From: Chloroflexota bacterium | Lineage (GTDB): Bacteria > Chloroflexota > Anaerolineae > Aggregatilineales > Phototrophicaceae | DNA: 64,000 bases | Assembly: GCA_028873975.1 (NCBI GenBank) | Contig: JAPPMO010000032.1 | Location: forward strand, 51,391 to 115,390 | Direction: 5' to 3' | Shown: one piece after another, positions 8,353-16,737 of the stretch | How the letters are laid out: each line of letters begins with the position of its first letter | Numbering within the stretch: the first letter of the stretch is position 1 | The notes under the pieces: generated by a model | What the model was told of the DNA's origin: nothing | Databases searched by the model: none | The model's input: only the letters and a program-made list of their open reading frames with translations | Translations under genes and position numbers: made by a program

Positions 8353-9363
8353 ATGCTGGCGACGAGAAATGCGGGACTGAAATCGCTGCAAATTGGCGAC
8401 ATCACGATTGATACGCCATTGTTGCTGGCGCCGATGGCCGGGCACAGCAATTACGCGCTGCGCCATCTCTGCCGCGAACTGGGCGGCTGCGGTCTGGTCT
8501 GTACCGAACTCATCAGCAGCAATATCATCAAGAATTCACGGGCCCGCGCCCTGCAGCGCTTCGACTGGCGGGCCAGCGAGCGCCCGGTGGCGGCGCAGCT
8601 ATTCGGCGTCGATCCGGCGATCGTCGCCGAAGCCGCGCGCGTGGTGGTCGACCATGGCGCCGATATCGTCGATATCAATATGGGCTGCTGGGTGCCGAAG
8701 ATCGCCAAGAAGGGCGGGGGCGCCGCTCTCCTGCGCGACCTGAAAAAAGCGACAGCGGTGGTGGCGGCCGTTGTGGAAGCGGTGACCGTACCGGTGACGG
8801 TCAAAGTGCGCAGCGGCTTTGAAGACGGCCTGGTGACGGCGGTTCCCTTTGCCCGGGCGGCGGAAGCAGTAGGGGCGAAAGCGGTGGCGGTGCATGCGCG
8901 CTTCGCCGGGCAGGGTCACGGCGGCGCTGCCGACTGGGATGTCATCGCGGCGGTCAAGGAGGCCACGTCAGATATGCCGATCATCGGCAACGGCGACGTG
9001 CGCTCGGGGGTCGACGCCTCGCGGATGCTGGAAGAAACCGGCTGCGACGGCGTGATGGTCGGTCGCGCGGCTTTAGGACGTCCCTGGCTCTTTCATCATA
9101 TCGAAGTCTATCTGACGACCGGCATCCAACTGCCCGAACCAGCGCGCGCCGAACGGGCGCGCATCGCGCTGCGACATGCGCAACTGACGCTTGAGACGAC
9201 GACCCTGCCGGAGCACAGGGCGATACTGGAAATGCGCGGACAGATTTCCAAGTATCGTCTGGACGCGCCCGGGTCGCGTCAAGTGAGGAATCGCCTGGTC
9301 AGAATTGAATCATATGTTGAGTTGGAGTCGATCCTGAATGAAGTGGCGGCCAGCGAAGATTAG
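8353..9363 (+). CDS. dus: tRNA-dihydrouridine synthase
   Basis: FMN enzyme that reduces uridine to dihydrouridine in the D-loop of tRNA. Family segments are LLAPMAGHSNYALR, QLFG, DINMGCW with C112 as the catalytic acid, VKVRSG, the degenerate HARFAGQGHGGAADW, IGNGDV and VGRAALGRPWLF. The length of 336 residues is normal. Oddity: the residue after the catalytic Cys is Trp113, where Dus proteins almost always have Pro (GCP). The stretch HARFAGQGHGG also differs from the usual HGRTR-x-Q-x-Y-x-G. It lies 17 nt after the LLM gene, and the ATG of the next gene is 61 nt after its stop. Confidence 0.9.
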   Translation: MLATRNAGLKSLQIGDITIDTPLLLAPMAGHSNYALRHLCRELGGCGLVCTELISSNIIKNSRARALQRFDWRASERPVAAQLFGVDPAIVAEAARVVVDHGADIVDINMGCWVPKIAKKGGGAALLRDLKKATAVVAAVVEAVTVPVTVKVRSGFEDGLVTAVPFARAAEAVGAKAVAVHARFAGQGHGGAADWDVIAAVKEATSDMPIIGNGDVRSGVDASRMLEETGCDGVMVGRAALGRPWLFHHIEVYLTTGIQLPEPARAERARIALRHAQLTLETTTLPEHRAILEMRGQISKYRLDAPGSRQVRNRLVRIESYVELESILNEVAASED

Positions 9364-9424
9364 ACGGAACGGCGCGACTTCCGCTGTAAATGACTCCAAA
9401 AGGACAAAACCGAAGGAAGCATCC

Positions 9425-10378
9425 ATGACCTATCTCATCACTGGCGGAGCGGGCTTTATCGGCAGCCATGTGGCCGAAGCGCTTCTGCAACGCGGCGAGC
9501 GCGTGCTTGTCATCGACAACTTCAACGACTACTACGATCCCGCCATCAAGCGCGGGAATGCCGCGCGGCTCGGCAACTACGAGAATCTCAAGCTGATCGA
9601 GGGCGACATCCGCGACCTGGCGCTGCTGGAGCGGCTTTTCGCCGACGAGGCGATTAGTCATGTGGCGCATCTGGCGGCAATGCCCGGCGTGCGCGCCAGC
9701 GTCGCGCAGGTTCGCCTGTACATGGATGTCAACCTGACCGGCAGCATGAACCTCCTGGAAACCAGCAAAACCAACGGGGTCAAGCAATTTGTGCTGGCTT
9801 CGACCTCGTCGGTCTACGGCAAGACCGAAGTCCTGCCTTTCATCGAAAGCGATAGCGCGGACCGCCCGCTGGCCGCCTATCCCGCCAGCAAACGCGCTGC
9901 CGAGCTCCTGGCGCATACCTATCACAACCTGGTCAACATGAACGTTACAGTCTTGCGCTTTTTCAACGTTTACGGGCCGGCCGGGCGCCCGGACATGATG
10001 CCCTGGAAGCTGATGGACGCGACGCAGTCGGGCGACGTCATCAAGCTGTTTAACGACGGCGATATTCACCGCGACTGGACCTATATCTCGGACACGGTGG
10101 GGGGCGTGCTGGCGGCGCTGGACAAGCCCCTGGGTTACCAGGTCATCAATCTCGGCTGCGGCGCGCCCATCTCGCTGTCGGACTTTGTGGAAATCATCGA
10201 AGAGTACGCCGGGCGAACCATCAACAAGCTCTCCGTGCCCACGCCGCCCAGCGACCCGCCGATCACCTACTGCGACAACAGCAAAGCGCGCGAGCTGCTC
10301 GGCTTCGCGCCGACGGTGAGTACGCGAGACGGTCTCTGGCGCACCTGGGAGTGGTATCGGGAGTTTCAAGGGATATAG
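9425..10378 (+). CDS. NAD-dependent sugar-nucleotide epimerase (UDP-glucuronate 4-epimerase-like)
   Basis: Extended SDR of 317 residues. The NAD loop GGAGFIGS starts at residue 7, followed by DNFNDYYDPAIKR, a segment characteristic of UDP-glucuronate/UDP-glucose 4-epimerases. The catalytic set is STSSVYG (127-132) with Y152 and K156 in YPASK. The product would be UDP-galacturonate or UDP-galactose for surface polysaccharide. ATG 9425 is preferred because GGAAG precedes it at the right distance; an upstream in-frame ATG overlaps the dus gene. It is convergent with the sulfatase gene at 10430. Uronate chemistry fits the sulfatase and sugar-acid genes nearby. Confidence 0.88.
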   Translation: MTYLITGGAGFIGSHVAEALLQRGERVLVIDNFNDYYDPAIKRGNAARLGNYENLKLIEGDIRDLALLERLFADEAISHVAHLAAMPGVRASVAQVRLYMDVNLTGSMNLLETSKTNGVKQFVLASTSSVYGKTEVLPFIESDSADRPLAAYPASKRAAELLAHTYHNLVNMNVTVLRFFNVYGPAGRPDMMPWKLMDATQSGDVIKLFNDGDIHRDWTYISDTVGGVLAALDKPLGYQVINLGCGAPISLSDFVEIIEEYAGRTINKLSVPTPPSDPPITYCDNSKARELLGFAPTVSTRDGLWRTWEWYREFQGI

Positions 10379-10429
10379 CCGGTTACGCGCTCCGTGTTAG
10401 CGTGCCGCGCTTTAGTCCACAGTTTTTGC

Positions 10430-11833
10430 TTAACCGGAGGGCGCTGATGTCGGCCGCCAAGCCTCGGACAGATTGTGCCTCGGCAACTCTCTCACGCGCA
10501 ATCCGCTTTTGTCGGCGTCTTGATAGCGGTCGAAATAATTGTCAAGCTCACCGCTCAGGCTTTCAACGATGGGCTGATAGGCGGGATCATCGTAGCGATT
10601 CTGCGACTCGGTCGGGTCAACAGACAAGTCGAAGAGCTCGCAGGGCGCATTACTGTAATAGCGGCGCAGGAGTTTATACTGTCGCGTGCGCGCCATGCGC
10701 AAGTCGCCATACTCGCCGAACTGTATCCGCCGCCAGTCGGGCAAGGCGGCTGAATTATCCAGCAGCGGCAGGAAACTGCGCCCGGGATACTTGCGCCCGG
10801 CATCAAGCTTGTCCAAAAGGCCCGTGTATTCAGCGATGGTCTGAAAAATATCCAAATGATCGACGAACTCCGTGCGCCGTTGACCGGCGAACAGTGCTTG
10901 CGGGCAATTGATTATTAGCGGCACGCGGATCGATTCCTCCAGCATGTTCAAGGGCAGCGTGGCGTTGCCCTTGCCCCACAAGCCATGATGTCCGCAGCAG
11001 AGGCCGTGATCTGACGTGAATACGACAAGCGCCTGCTCGCGGATCTGCAGCGCTTCCAACTCATCCAGCAGTCGGCCCATCGCCTCGTCAATATGGGAGG
11101 CAGCCGCGAAATACTGCGCCAGGGCTTCGCGCGGGTGTAAGCGCGTTGGCAGGGTTGATTCAAGCGCTTGTACACCGTAGGGATAGGCCGGTTGATCAAG
11201 CATGTCGGCGAAATCGTTTTGCCGATATTGCGCGACCAGGCGCTCAGGTTGGCCGCGCCAGGGATTATGTGTGCCGAAGTAGCCGATGTGCAGGAAGAAA
11301 GGAGAACTCGTATCGCGCTGCCGCAGGAATTCGATCGCCTTGTCCGTGATGACCTGCGTCCGCTGGCCGGGAATCGTTTGTATTTCGCCATTCAAGCTGA
11401 AGCGATGGTCGCCGCCGTGTTCCGCGGGATAATCCCCGACGCCGCTGAACCAGTGGCTAAATCCCGCCTGCGTCCGGTCATCGTTGCCCAGATGCCATTT
11501 GCCGCAATGCGCTGTCTGGTATCCCGCCTCCGATAGCAGTTGGGCCAGCGTCCGCTCGTCTTGCAGCCAGGGACGGCGATGAATCTCGGGAATCGTCGAC
11601 GACAAGTAGTCGTGGATGCCGTGCTGCGAGGCCAGCCTGCCGGTTAGCAGGGAGGCGCGGGCCGGCGAGCAGACGGGCGTCGGCGTGAAGGCGTTTTCCA
11701 TAAGCACGCCGGTCGCCGCCAAGTAGTCCAAAGTCGGCGTGCGGATCTCGTCATTGCCGTAAGATCCCAGCGTCCATTGCGCCAGATCATCATTGACGAC
11801 CAGGATCACATGCTTCTTATCACTCGCGGACAT
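10430..11833 (-). CDS. Sulfatase (formylglycine type), glycan-active
   Basis: Hydrolyses a sulfate ester. CSPARASLLTGR places the Cys to be converted to formylglycine at residue 55; the metal-binding DD (NDDLAQW, 14-16) and the later DHG (FTSDHGLCCGHHG) complete the alkaline-phosphatase-superfamily site. 467 residues, no signal peptide, so it is probably cytoplasmic and acts on imported oligosaccharides. It is the second gene of a two-sulfatase operon: its start overlaps the end of the upstream sulfatase gene by 14 nt. The divergent ABC importer next door likely supplies the substrate. No anaerobic or aerobic formylglycine-generating enzyme is in the window. Confidence 0.92.
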   Translation of the reverse strand: MSASDKKHVILVVNDDLAQWTLGSYGNDEIRTPTLDYLAATGVLMENAFTPTPVCSPARASLLTGRLASQHGIHDYLSSTIPEIHRRPWLQDERTLAQLLSEAGYQTAHCGKWHLGNDDRTQAGFSHWFSGVGDYPAEHGGDHRFSLNGEIQTIPGQRTQVITDKAIEFLRQRDTSSPFFLHIGYFGTHNPWRGQPERLVAQYRQNDFADMLDQPAYPYGVQALESTLPTRLHPREALAQYFAAASHIDEAMGRLLDELEALQIREQALVVFTSDHGLCCGHHGLWGKGNATLPLNMLEESIRVPLIINCPQALFAGQRRTEFVDHLDIFQTIAEYTGLLDKLDAGRKYPGRSFLPLLDNSAALPDWRRIQFGEYGDLRMARTRQYKLLRRYYSNAPCELFDLSVDPTESQNRYDDPAYQPIVESLSGELDNYFDRYQDADKSGLRVRELPRHNLSEAWRPTSAPSG

Positions 11834-13388
11834 CGTTCACTCTTGCCCGGCGCGCCATTAGTTCCCCCACGCGCTGCTTGTCCAGTTCGCGAAACTCGTC
11901 GCTGACGGGCTGGGAGAAATCGCGGTCGTTGGTCGCCTCGAGCCAGCGCTGCAGCTCCGCTTCCATGTCAGCGACGATTTGCCGGCTGCCCGCGTCATTG
12001 ATGAGATTGTTCAGTTCATAGGGATCCGCTGCGAGATCGTAAAGCTCGCCAGCGTGATTTTGATAGCTTATCAACTTGTACTGATCTTTGATCACGGCTC
12101 TGCCCAACTCAATAGTTCCGAAGCCGTGTCCGTATGTCTCCACCAACAGGGATTGCCTGCCGTCAACAGATCTCCCGCTGGACAAAGGCAAGAGACTCTC
12201 TCCATCGACCCGATGCTCGAAGCGCAAACCGGCCGCGTCCAGAATAGTAGGCGCGATATCGGTGCCGCAAACCAGCGACTCGGAGCTCCCCCTGGCCGGG
12301 ATCTGACCCGGATAGCGCAAAGCCAGCGGCACGCGCAGCACTTCCTCGGTCAGATACGAGCCCTTGTCGAAGCGCCCGCCATGGCTGGCCAGGGCGTCGC
12401 CGTGATCCGCCGTCCAGATGACCAGGGTGTTGTCCGCCAAGCCTAATTCATCCAGCTTGTCGAGCACAAGTCCGCCGGCAGCGTCAACCATGGTGATATG
12501 GGCGAAGGCGCGGGCGATGATGCGCTGCCATTCGCCCCAACTGAGCGCGCTAGGCGTCGCGAATCGTCCAGCCTGATCGGTCAATTGCTCATGTGGATCC
12601 TGCCAGAAGAGCTCGGGCTTGCCCGCCAGCGAATCGTTGAAGTTGCCATATACAGGGATATCTTCCGGATCATACATGTCGGCGAACTCTTGGGACGGGA
12701 AGAAAGGCTGATGCGGTCCCCAGAAGTCCAGCCGCAGATGAAAGGGCTCATCACCGCCCTCGGCAGCCAGCGCCTCCAATTGCTCACAAGCCATATCAGC
12801 CAGGAAGAACGCCTCGTGGGTCTCCTTGGCTGTGCTTGTGATCCCCGTCGCATGTTCTCCACACCAATAGCGGTCGCTCCGGTAAGAGGCGCCCGCCTTC
12901 AGATTTGGGAACTCGCGCTTCATCACGAAGCTGTCAAAAACAAATTCGACCTGATGTCGCGCCGGCGGCAGGCGCTTCCGCTCGAGGTAGTCCCGGTACT
13001 CCGACGTGATATAAGGATTGCCATAATCTTCCAGCGAGAAGCCCTGGCAATCGAAGTCGAGGGCAGTGCCGGCGCCGGCATGCCATTTGCCAAAGTAGAA
13101 GCATTGATAACCGGCGTCCGCGAGATTGCTCAAATAAAGCTCGTGGTCGTAAGGGGCATTTGAATAGTTGTAGAAATTGCGATGATTGTGTGGATACAAG
13201 CCCGTTAATAGCGTGCGTCGCGCGGGACCGCAGAGCGGCGTCGCGCAATATGCGCGGTCAAAGCGTATGCCCCCCGCCGCCAAGCGATCGAAATTGGGGG
13301 TGAACGGCCGCGGTCCGCCGTCCCAGCCGTGCCGATAATAGGCTTGATGATCATTGACCAAGAGCACGATGTTAGGGCGCTGATTCAT
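11820..13388 (-). CDS. Sulfatase (formylglycine type)
   Basis: Sulfate-ester hydrolase of 522 residues. CGPARRTLLTG gives the modified Cys at residue 53; NDHQAYY near the N-terminus and TADHGDALASHG in the second half supply metal ligands. Choosing ATG 13388 (MNQRPNIVLLVND, preceded by GAGAGGACGG) begins the protein at its first strand; the longer open frame up to 13550 has no domain. No signal peptide. First gene of a two-sulfatase operon transcribed away from the ABC importer; the shared 226-nt upstream region contains inverted repeats. Together the two sulfatases suggest stepwise desulfation of one glycan. Confidence 0.92.
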   Translation of the reverse strand: MNQRPNIVLLVNDHQAYYRHGWDGGPRPFTPNFDRLAAGGIRFDRAYCATPLCGPARRTLLTGLYPHNHRNFYNYSNAPYDHELYLSNLADAGYQCFYFGKWHAGAGTALDFDCQGFSLEDYGNPYITSEYRDYLERKRLPPARHQVEFVFDSFVMKREFPNLKAGASYRSDRYWCGEHATGITSTAKETHEAFFLADMACEQLEALAAEGGDEPFHLRLDFWGPHQPFFPSQEFADMYDPEDIPVYGNFNDSLAGKPELFWQDPHEQLTDQAGRFATPSALSWGEWQRIIARAFAHITMVDAAGGLVLDKLDELGLADNTLVIWTADHGDALASHGGRFDKGSYLTEEVLRVPLALRYPGQIPARGSSESLVCGTDIAPTILDAAGLRFEHRVDGESLLPLSSGRSVDGRQSLLVETYGHGFGTIELGRAVIKDQYKLISYQNHAGELYDLAADPYELNNLINDAGSRQIVADMEAELQRWLEATNDRDFSQPVSDEFRELDKQRVGELMARRARVNDVRE

Positions 13389-13500
13389 TCTGCGACTGCC
13401 GTCCTCTCTATTACCCGGGGCTTGGCTCTCGGCGCTCAAGGCAGTGTCAATAACGAGGTCTTCGTCATGAAAATTTCCGGTACTGCCGCGGTCTGCCCCG

Positions 13501-13530
13501 CGTGATTTTTGCACATTATGCTCAATCACG
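13501..13530. promoter_or_regulatory. Inverted repeat between divergent sulfatase and importer operons
   Basis: CGTGATT (13501-13507) and AATCACG (13524-13530) are perfect 7-nt inverted arms with 16 nt between them. Directly downstream ACGCTA (13556-13561) and TAGCGT (13575-13580) form a second, smaller pair overlapping the -10 region. The placement is right for an operator; no regulator gene is adjacent. Confidence 0.4.
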
Positions 13531-13536
13531 CAAAGT

Positions 13537-13565
13537 TTGCGGCGCAACACGCGCTACGCTAGACT
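13537..13565 (+). promoter_or_regulatory. Candidate promoter of the ABC importer operon
   Basis: TTGCGG (13537-13542), a 17-nt spacer and TAGACT (13560-13565) lie 50 nt upstream of the ATG at 13615. GGAGGAGA supplies the ribosome site. Confidence 0.5.
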
Positions 13566-13614
13566 CTGATGATATAGCGTGACCAAAGCATAAGTAATTG
13601 GAGGAGAGTCAAAT

Positions 13615-14892
13615 ATGAAACAGCGATTCCTGTTGTTGATATGCGCGCTGCTGCTGGCAACGACATCATTCTACCTGCCAGTATTCGCGCAGGACGAGGT
13701 TACGATCGATTTTTGGATCCCGGGCGGGCGCGGCCGGGATGAGGGAACTGCCGCAGTCATCGCGGCATTCGAAGCGCAAAATCCGAATATCAAAGTCAAA
13801 TTGACGGCGATTCCCTTTGGCGAGTTCTTTGATTCGCTGCAAGTCGCCTTCGCTGGCAACAGTCCGCCAGACGCCGCTTTGATCGATGGCGTCGGCGTCC
13901 AGAATCTGGCCTACAACGGCGCGCTTTTGCCGATTGAGGATATGTTCAGCGACGAGGACATGGACGATTTCATGAGCGACCTGGTCGAGATGGTGTCGCT
14001 GGATGGTCACATGTTCGGCGCGCCCTGGGCCAATGCCGCCGACGCCATGTACTACAACGTGGATATGTTTGAGGCTGCCGGCGTCGAGGCGCCGAAGACG
14101 CTGGAAGAAGGCTGGACCTGGCTCGAATTTGTCGAGAATGTCAACAAGGTGCGGGCGCATCAAGCGGAACAGGGCAATGAGGTTTGGGGCATGATGGGAT
14201 TCAACAATCCCTTGCAAGGCGCATTCTTCACTTGGACCATCATCCGCAGCGCCAGCAGCCCGGGCGAGCCGCTCTGGGAAACAATCGCGCCGGATCTATC
14301 CACCTTTGGGGGCTATATTGATACGCCGGAAGCGCTGGAAGCCTACGCGTTTTATCAGGGGCTGTATACCGACGGTTTCATTCCCACGGACAACATCCCC
14401 GATGCCTTCCCCAATGGCTTGACGGCGACCTTCTTTGCGATACCGCCGACGGGCACCGTCTTGGCGCGCAACTTCCCCGATTTGAATTGGGATGTCATGC
14501 CGATGCCCTATATCAAGACGCCGATCACCCACACCGGCTCCTTCGCGCCCGGCGTCGCCGCCAAGAGCGACAACCCCGAAGAAGCCAAAGCCTTTGTCAA
14601 ATACTTCACCAGCCAGGAAGGCTACGCGACCTATCATAATGTCACCAAGGTCGTCCCGGGTCGCAAGTCCATGCAGGCGCAACTGCCCGATTTTCAGGAA
14701 GGCTTTCTCGCGCTACTCTTTGACGAGATGGTGGAATGGGGCGTCGCGCGGCCCGGCGGACCCGCGCATACGATCTTCAATCGCATTATCGCCAGCGACA
14801 TGATGGTCAATATCGCTTTGGGCGGCGATATTGAAGAAGAAGTCGCCAACGCGATCCTGGAAGCCGATGCGCAACTCATGCAATTCCGATAA
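13615..14892 (+). CDS. ABC transporter sugar-binding protein (family 1)
   Basis: Extracellular solute-binding protein of the maltose/oligosaccharide class, 425 residues. A signal peptide ends near VFAQDE (residue 25); no lipobox Cys is visible. VTIDFWIPGG, EGTAAVIAAFEAQNPNIKVK and the WANAADAMYYNVDMFEAAGV stretch are typical of family 1. It delivers an oligosaccharide to the two permeases that follow. Flanked by sulfatases on both sides, the likely ligand is a sulfated or desulfated oligosaccharide; that is inference. A perfect 13-bp hairpin lies between this gene and the first permease, consistent with higher expression of the binding protein. Confidence 0.9.
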   Translation: MKQRFLLLICALLLATTSFYLPVFAQDEVTIDFWIPGGRGRDEGTAAVIAAFEAQNPNIKVKLTAIPFGEFFDSLQVAFAGNSPPDAALIDGVGVQNLAYNGALLPIEDMFSDEDMDDFMSDLVEMVSLDGHMFGAPWANAADAMYYNVDMFEAAGVEAPKTLEEGWTWLEFVENVNKVRAHQAEQGNEVWGMMGFNNPLQGAFFTWTIIRSASSPGEPLWETIAPDLSTFGGYIDTPEALEAYAFYQGLYTDGFIPTDNIPDAFPNGLTATFFAIPPTGTVLARNFPDLNWDVMPMPYIKTPITHTGSFAPGVAAKSDNPEEAKAFVKYFTSQEGYATYHNVTKVVPGRKSMQAQLPDFQEGFLALLFDEMVEWGVARPGGPAHTIFNRIIASDMMVNIALGGDIEEEVANAILEADAQLMQFR

Positions 14893-14915
14893 AGCGCCGT
14901 AGCGATATCCATAAA

Positions 14916-14953
14916 TTCCTTTCCCGTTGCCGCTGGCGGAAACGGGAAAGGAA
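14916..14953 (+). terminator. Strong intergenic stem-loop after the binding-protein gene
   Basis: TTCCTTTCCCGTT (14916-14928) pairs perfectly with AACGGGAAAGGAA (14941-14953) around a 12-nt loop. It has no U tract. It ends 12 nt before the permease ATG, so it probably stabilises the upstream mRNA or causes partial termination, and it may cover the permease ribosome site. Confidence 0.65.
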
Positions 14954-14964
14954 GCATTCCGAAA

Positions 14965-15858
14965 ATGGCACAAGTATTCTCCAACAGCCGCAACGCGCAG
15001 CGCTATCGAGCGGCCTTTTTGCTGTCACTGCCGGCATTGATCGGTCTGTTTCTCTTCCATTATTGGCCTATCGCCGAAACTGTTCGTCTGAGCTTCACCG
15101 ATTACAAGGTCTTCACCGGCGAATTCACTTTCACCGGTCTCAAGAACTATGACCTGGCTCGCAGCGATCCCATCCTCTTGCTGTCTTTGCGCAATACAGC
15201 GCTTTTCTTTCTGATCAAAGTGCCGCTGCAGATGGCTTTGGGGCTGTGTCTGGCAATGCTTGTCGCCAAGCCAGGCCGAGACTCCACCCTGCTGCGCACC
15301 TTAATTCTCTTCCCGGCCGTCACTTCAATGGTGGTCGCGTCCATCGTCTGGGGCATGATGTTTCATTCCGACATTGGCATCGTCAACGGCGTGCTGGAAT
15401 CGCTTGGTTTGCCGGCTCAAGGTTTCTTGCGCGACAAGCATCAGGCATTGCCCGTCCTGGCCTCAATCACGATCTGGAAAGACGTCGGCTTGAGCATGAT
15501 CTTCTACTTGGCCGGGCTGCTGGCGATTCCGGCGGTCTATTACGAGGCGGCGCGGATTGATGGCGCCGGGCGCTGGGAGCTATTCCGATACGTCACGCTA
15601 CCGCTGCTCAACCGCACACATGTTTTTGTGCTGGTGACGAGCACGATCGCCGCCTTCAAGATCTTTGTGCCGGTTGAAGTGCTCACCGACGGCGGACCCT
15701 CCAACGCCACCCGCGTGATCGTCCATTATATCTTCCATCTCGCTTTCCGCTTCAACCGCTTCAGTTACGCCACCGCGCTCTCGGTCATCCTGGCGATCCT
15801 GCTCATCGCCATCAGCATCTTTCAATTGCGCATAACCCGGGACGATGACAATGACTGA
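14965..15858 (+). CDS. ABC sugar transporter permease (MalF-like)
   Basis: Inner-membrane permease of 297 residues with six hydrophobic segments. The EAA loop that docks the ATPase is EAARIDGAGRWELFRYVTLP, starting near residue 193. The N-terminal LSLPALIGLFLFHYWPIAETVRLSF is the usual first helix of this family. It pairs with the next gene, which it overlaps by 14 nt. No ATPase gene is in this operon, so a shared MsmK/UgpC-type ATPase must be encoded elsewhere. Confidence 0.92.
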   Translation: MAQVFSNSRNAQRYRAAFLLSLPALIGLFLFHYWPIAETVRLSFTDYKVFTGEFTFTGLKNYDLARSDPILLLSLRNTALFFLIKVPLQMALGLCLAMLVAKPGRDSTLLRTLILFPAVTSMVVASIVWGMMFHSDIGIVNGVLESLGLPAQGFLRDKHQALPVLASITIWKDVGLSMIFYLAGLLAIPAVYYEAARIDGAGRWELFRYVTLPLLNRTHVFVLVTSTIAAFKIFVPVEVLTDGGPSNATRVIVHYIFHLAFRFNRFSYATALSVILAILLIAISIFQLRITRDDDND

Positions 15859-16723
15859 GGCGGGGCGGATGACAGCAGCACGCGCCGGTCGCGCATTTAG
15901 CATTGAGTCGCTGTCGCGGCTTGCCTTGTACCTGATTATCGTGGTGGTCTTCGCCACGCCCTACCTTTGGATCGCCGGCTCGACCTTCAAAACCCGGCAG
16001 GATCTCTTCGACGATCTCTATCCCGTCTCGGTCAAGACCTTCCTGCCGAGCAATCCAACACTGGAGAACCTGACGGGCTTATTCACCCAGACGAATTTCG
16101 CGCAGGCTTTTCTCAATAGCGTCCTGGTGGCGGCGATGTCGGTGACCTTCGCGGTCACGATCAACAGCATGATCGCCTTTGTGCTGGCTTGGCTCCAGTT
16201 TCCAGGCCGGCGTCTGCTATTTCTGGTGATTTTGGCGACGCTGACCATCGCCTTTGAAGCCAAGCTGATTCCGCTCTTTCTGACGATGCAGCAGTTGCGC
16301 ATCGACAACACGCTGCCGTCAATCTTCCTGCCCTGGATAACCGACGCTTTCATCATTTTCTTGCTGCGGCAGCACTTCGCCGAGCTGCCGCAGGATCTAT
16401 ATGACGCCGCCGTCATAGACGGCTGCTCCTTTTTCCGAATGTACTGGCAGGTGATGCTGCCCAATATCACGCCGGCTCTGGTCAGCGCCGGGTTTATCAA
16501 GTTCATCTTTTCCTGGGATTCTTTCATCTGGCCGTCGATCGTCATCACCGACGAGTCGAAAACCGTCATCACAGTCGCCCTGGCGAAACTGTTCAGCGAC
16601 GAATATATACGCTGGGAACTGGTCTTCGCCGGTTCTTTCGTGGCGACGGTACCGGTGGTGGTCATCTTCGTTTTCTTGCAGCGCTACTATGTGCAAGGCT
16701 TCGTCCGCTCCGGCTTGAAATAG
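15845..16723 (+). CDS. ABC sugar transporter permease (MalG-like)
   Basis: Second permease, 292 residues. The start overlaps the preceding permease gene by 14 nt; ATG 15845 or 15851 could be used. The coupling loop is YDAAVIDGCSFFRMYWQVMLP and the helices are typical of the MalG/UgpE group. With the upstream permease it forms the membrane channel for the sugar bound by the 13615 protein. The next gene, a sulfatase-fold enzyme, begins 14 nt later and is probably in the same transcript. Confidence 0.92.
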   Translation: MTMTEAGRMTAARAGRAFSIESLSRLALYLIIVVVFATPYLWIAGSTFKTRQDLFDDLYPVSVKTFLPSNPTLENLTGLFTQTNFAQAFLNSVLVAAMSVTFAVTINSMIAFVLAWLQFPGRRLLFLVILATLTIAFEAKLIPLFLTMQQLRIDNTLPSIFLPWITDAFIIFLLRQHFAELPQDLYDAAVIDGCSFFRMYWQVMLPNITPALVSAGFIKFIFSWDSFIWPSIVITDESKTVITVALAKLFSDEYIRWELVFAGSFVATVPVVVIFVFLQRYYVQGFVRSGLK

Positions 16724-16737
16724 CGAGGCATGACTTG

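Noticed and set aside
9299-10369. 356-codon minus-strand ORF
   Set aside because: Lies fully opposite the epimerase gene, is His/Gln/Asp-rich and matches no family; a shadow frame.
13389-13550. 54-codon extension of the second sulfatase
   Set aside because: No signal peptide or conserved residue, and it would run across the divergent promoter region.
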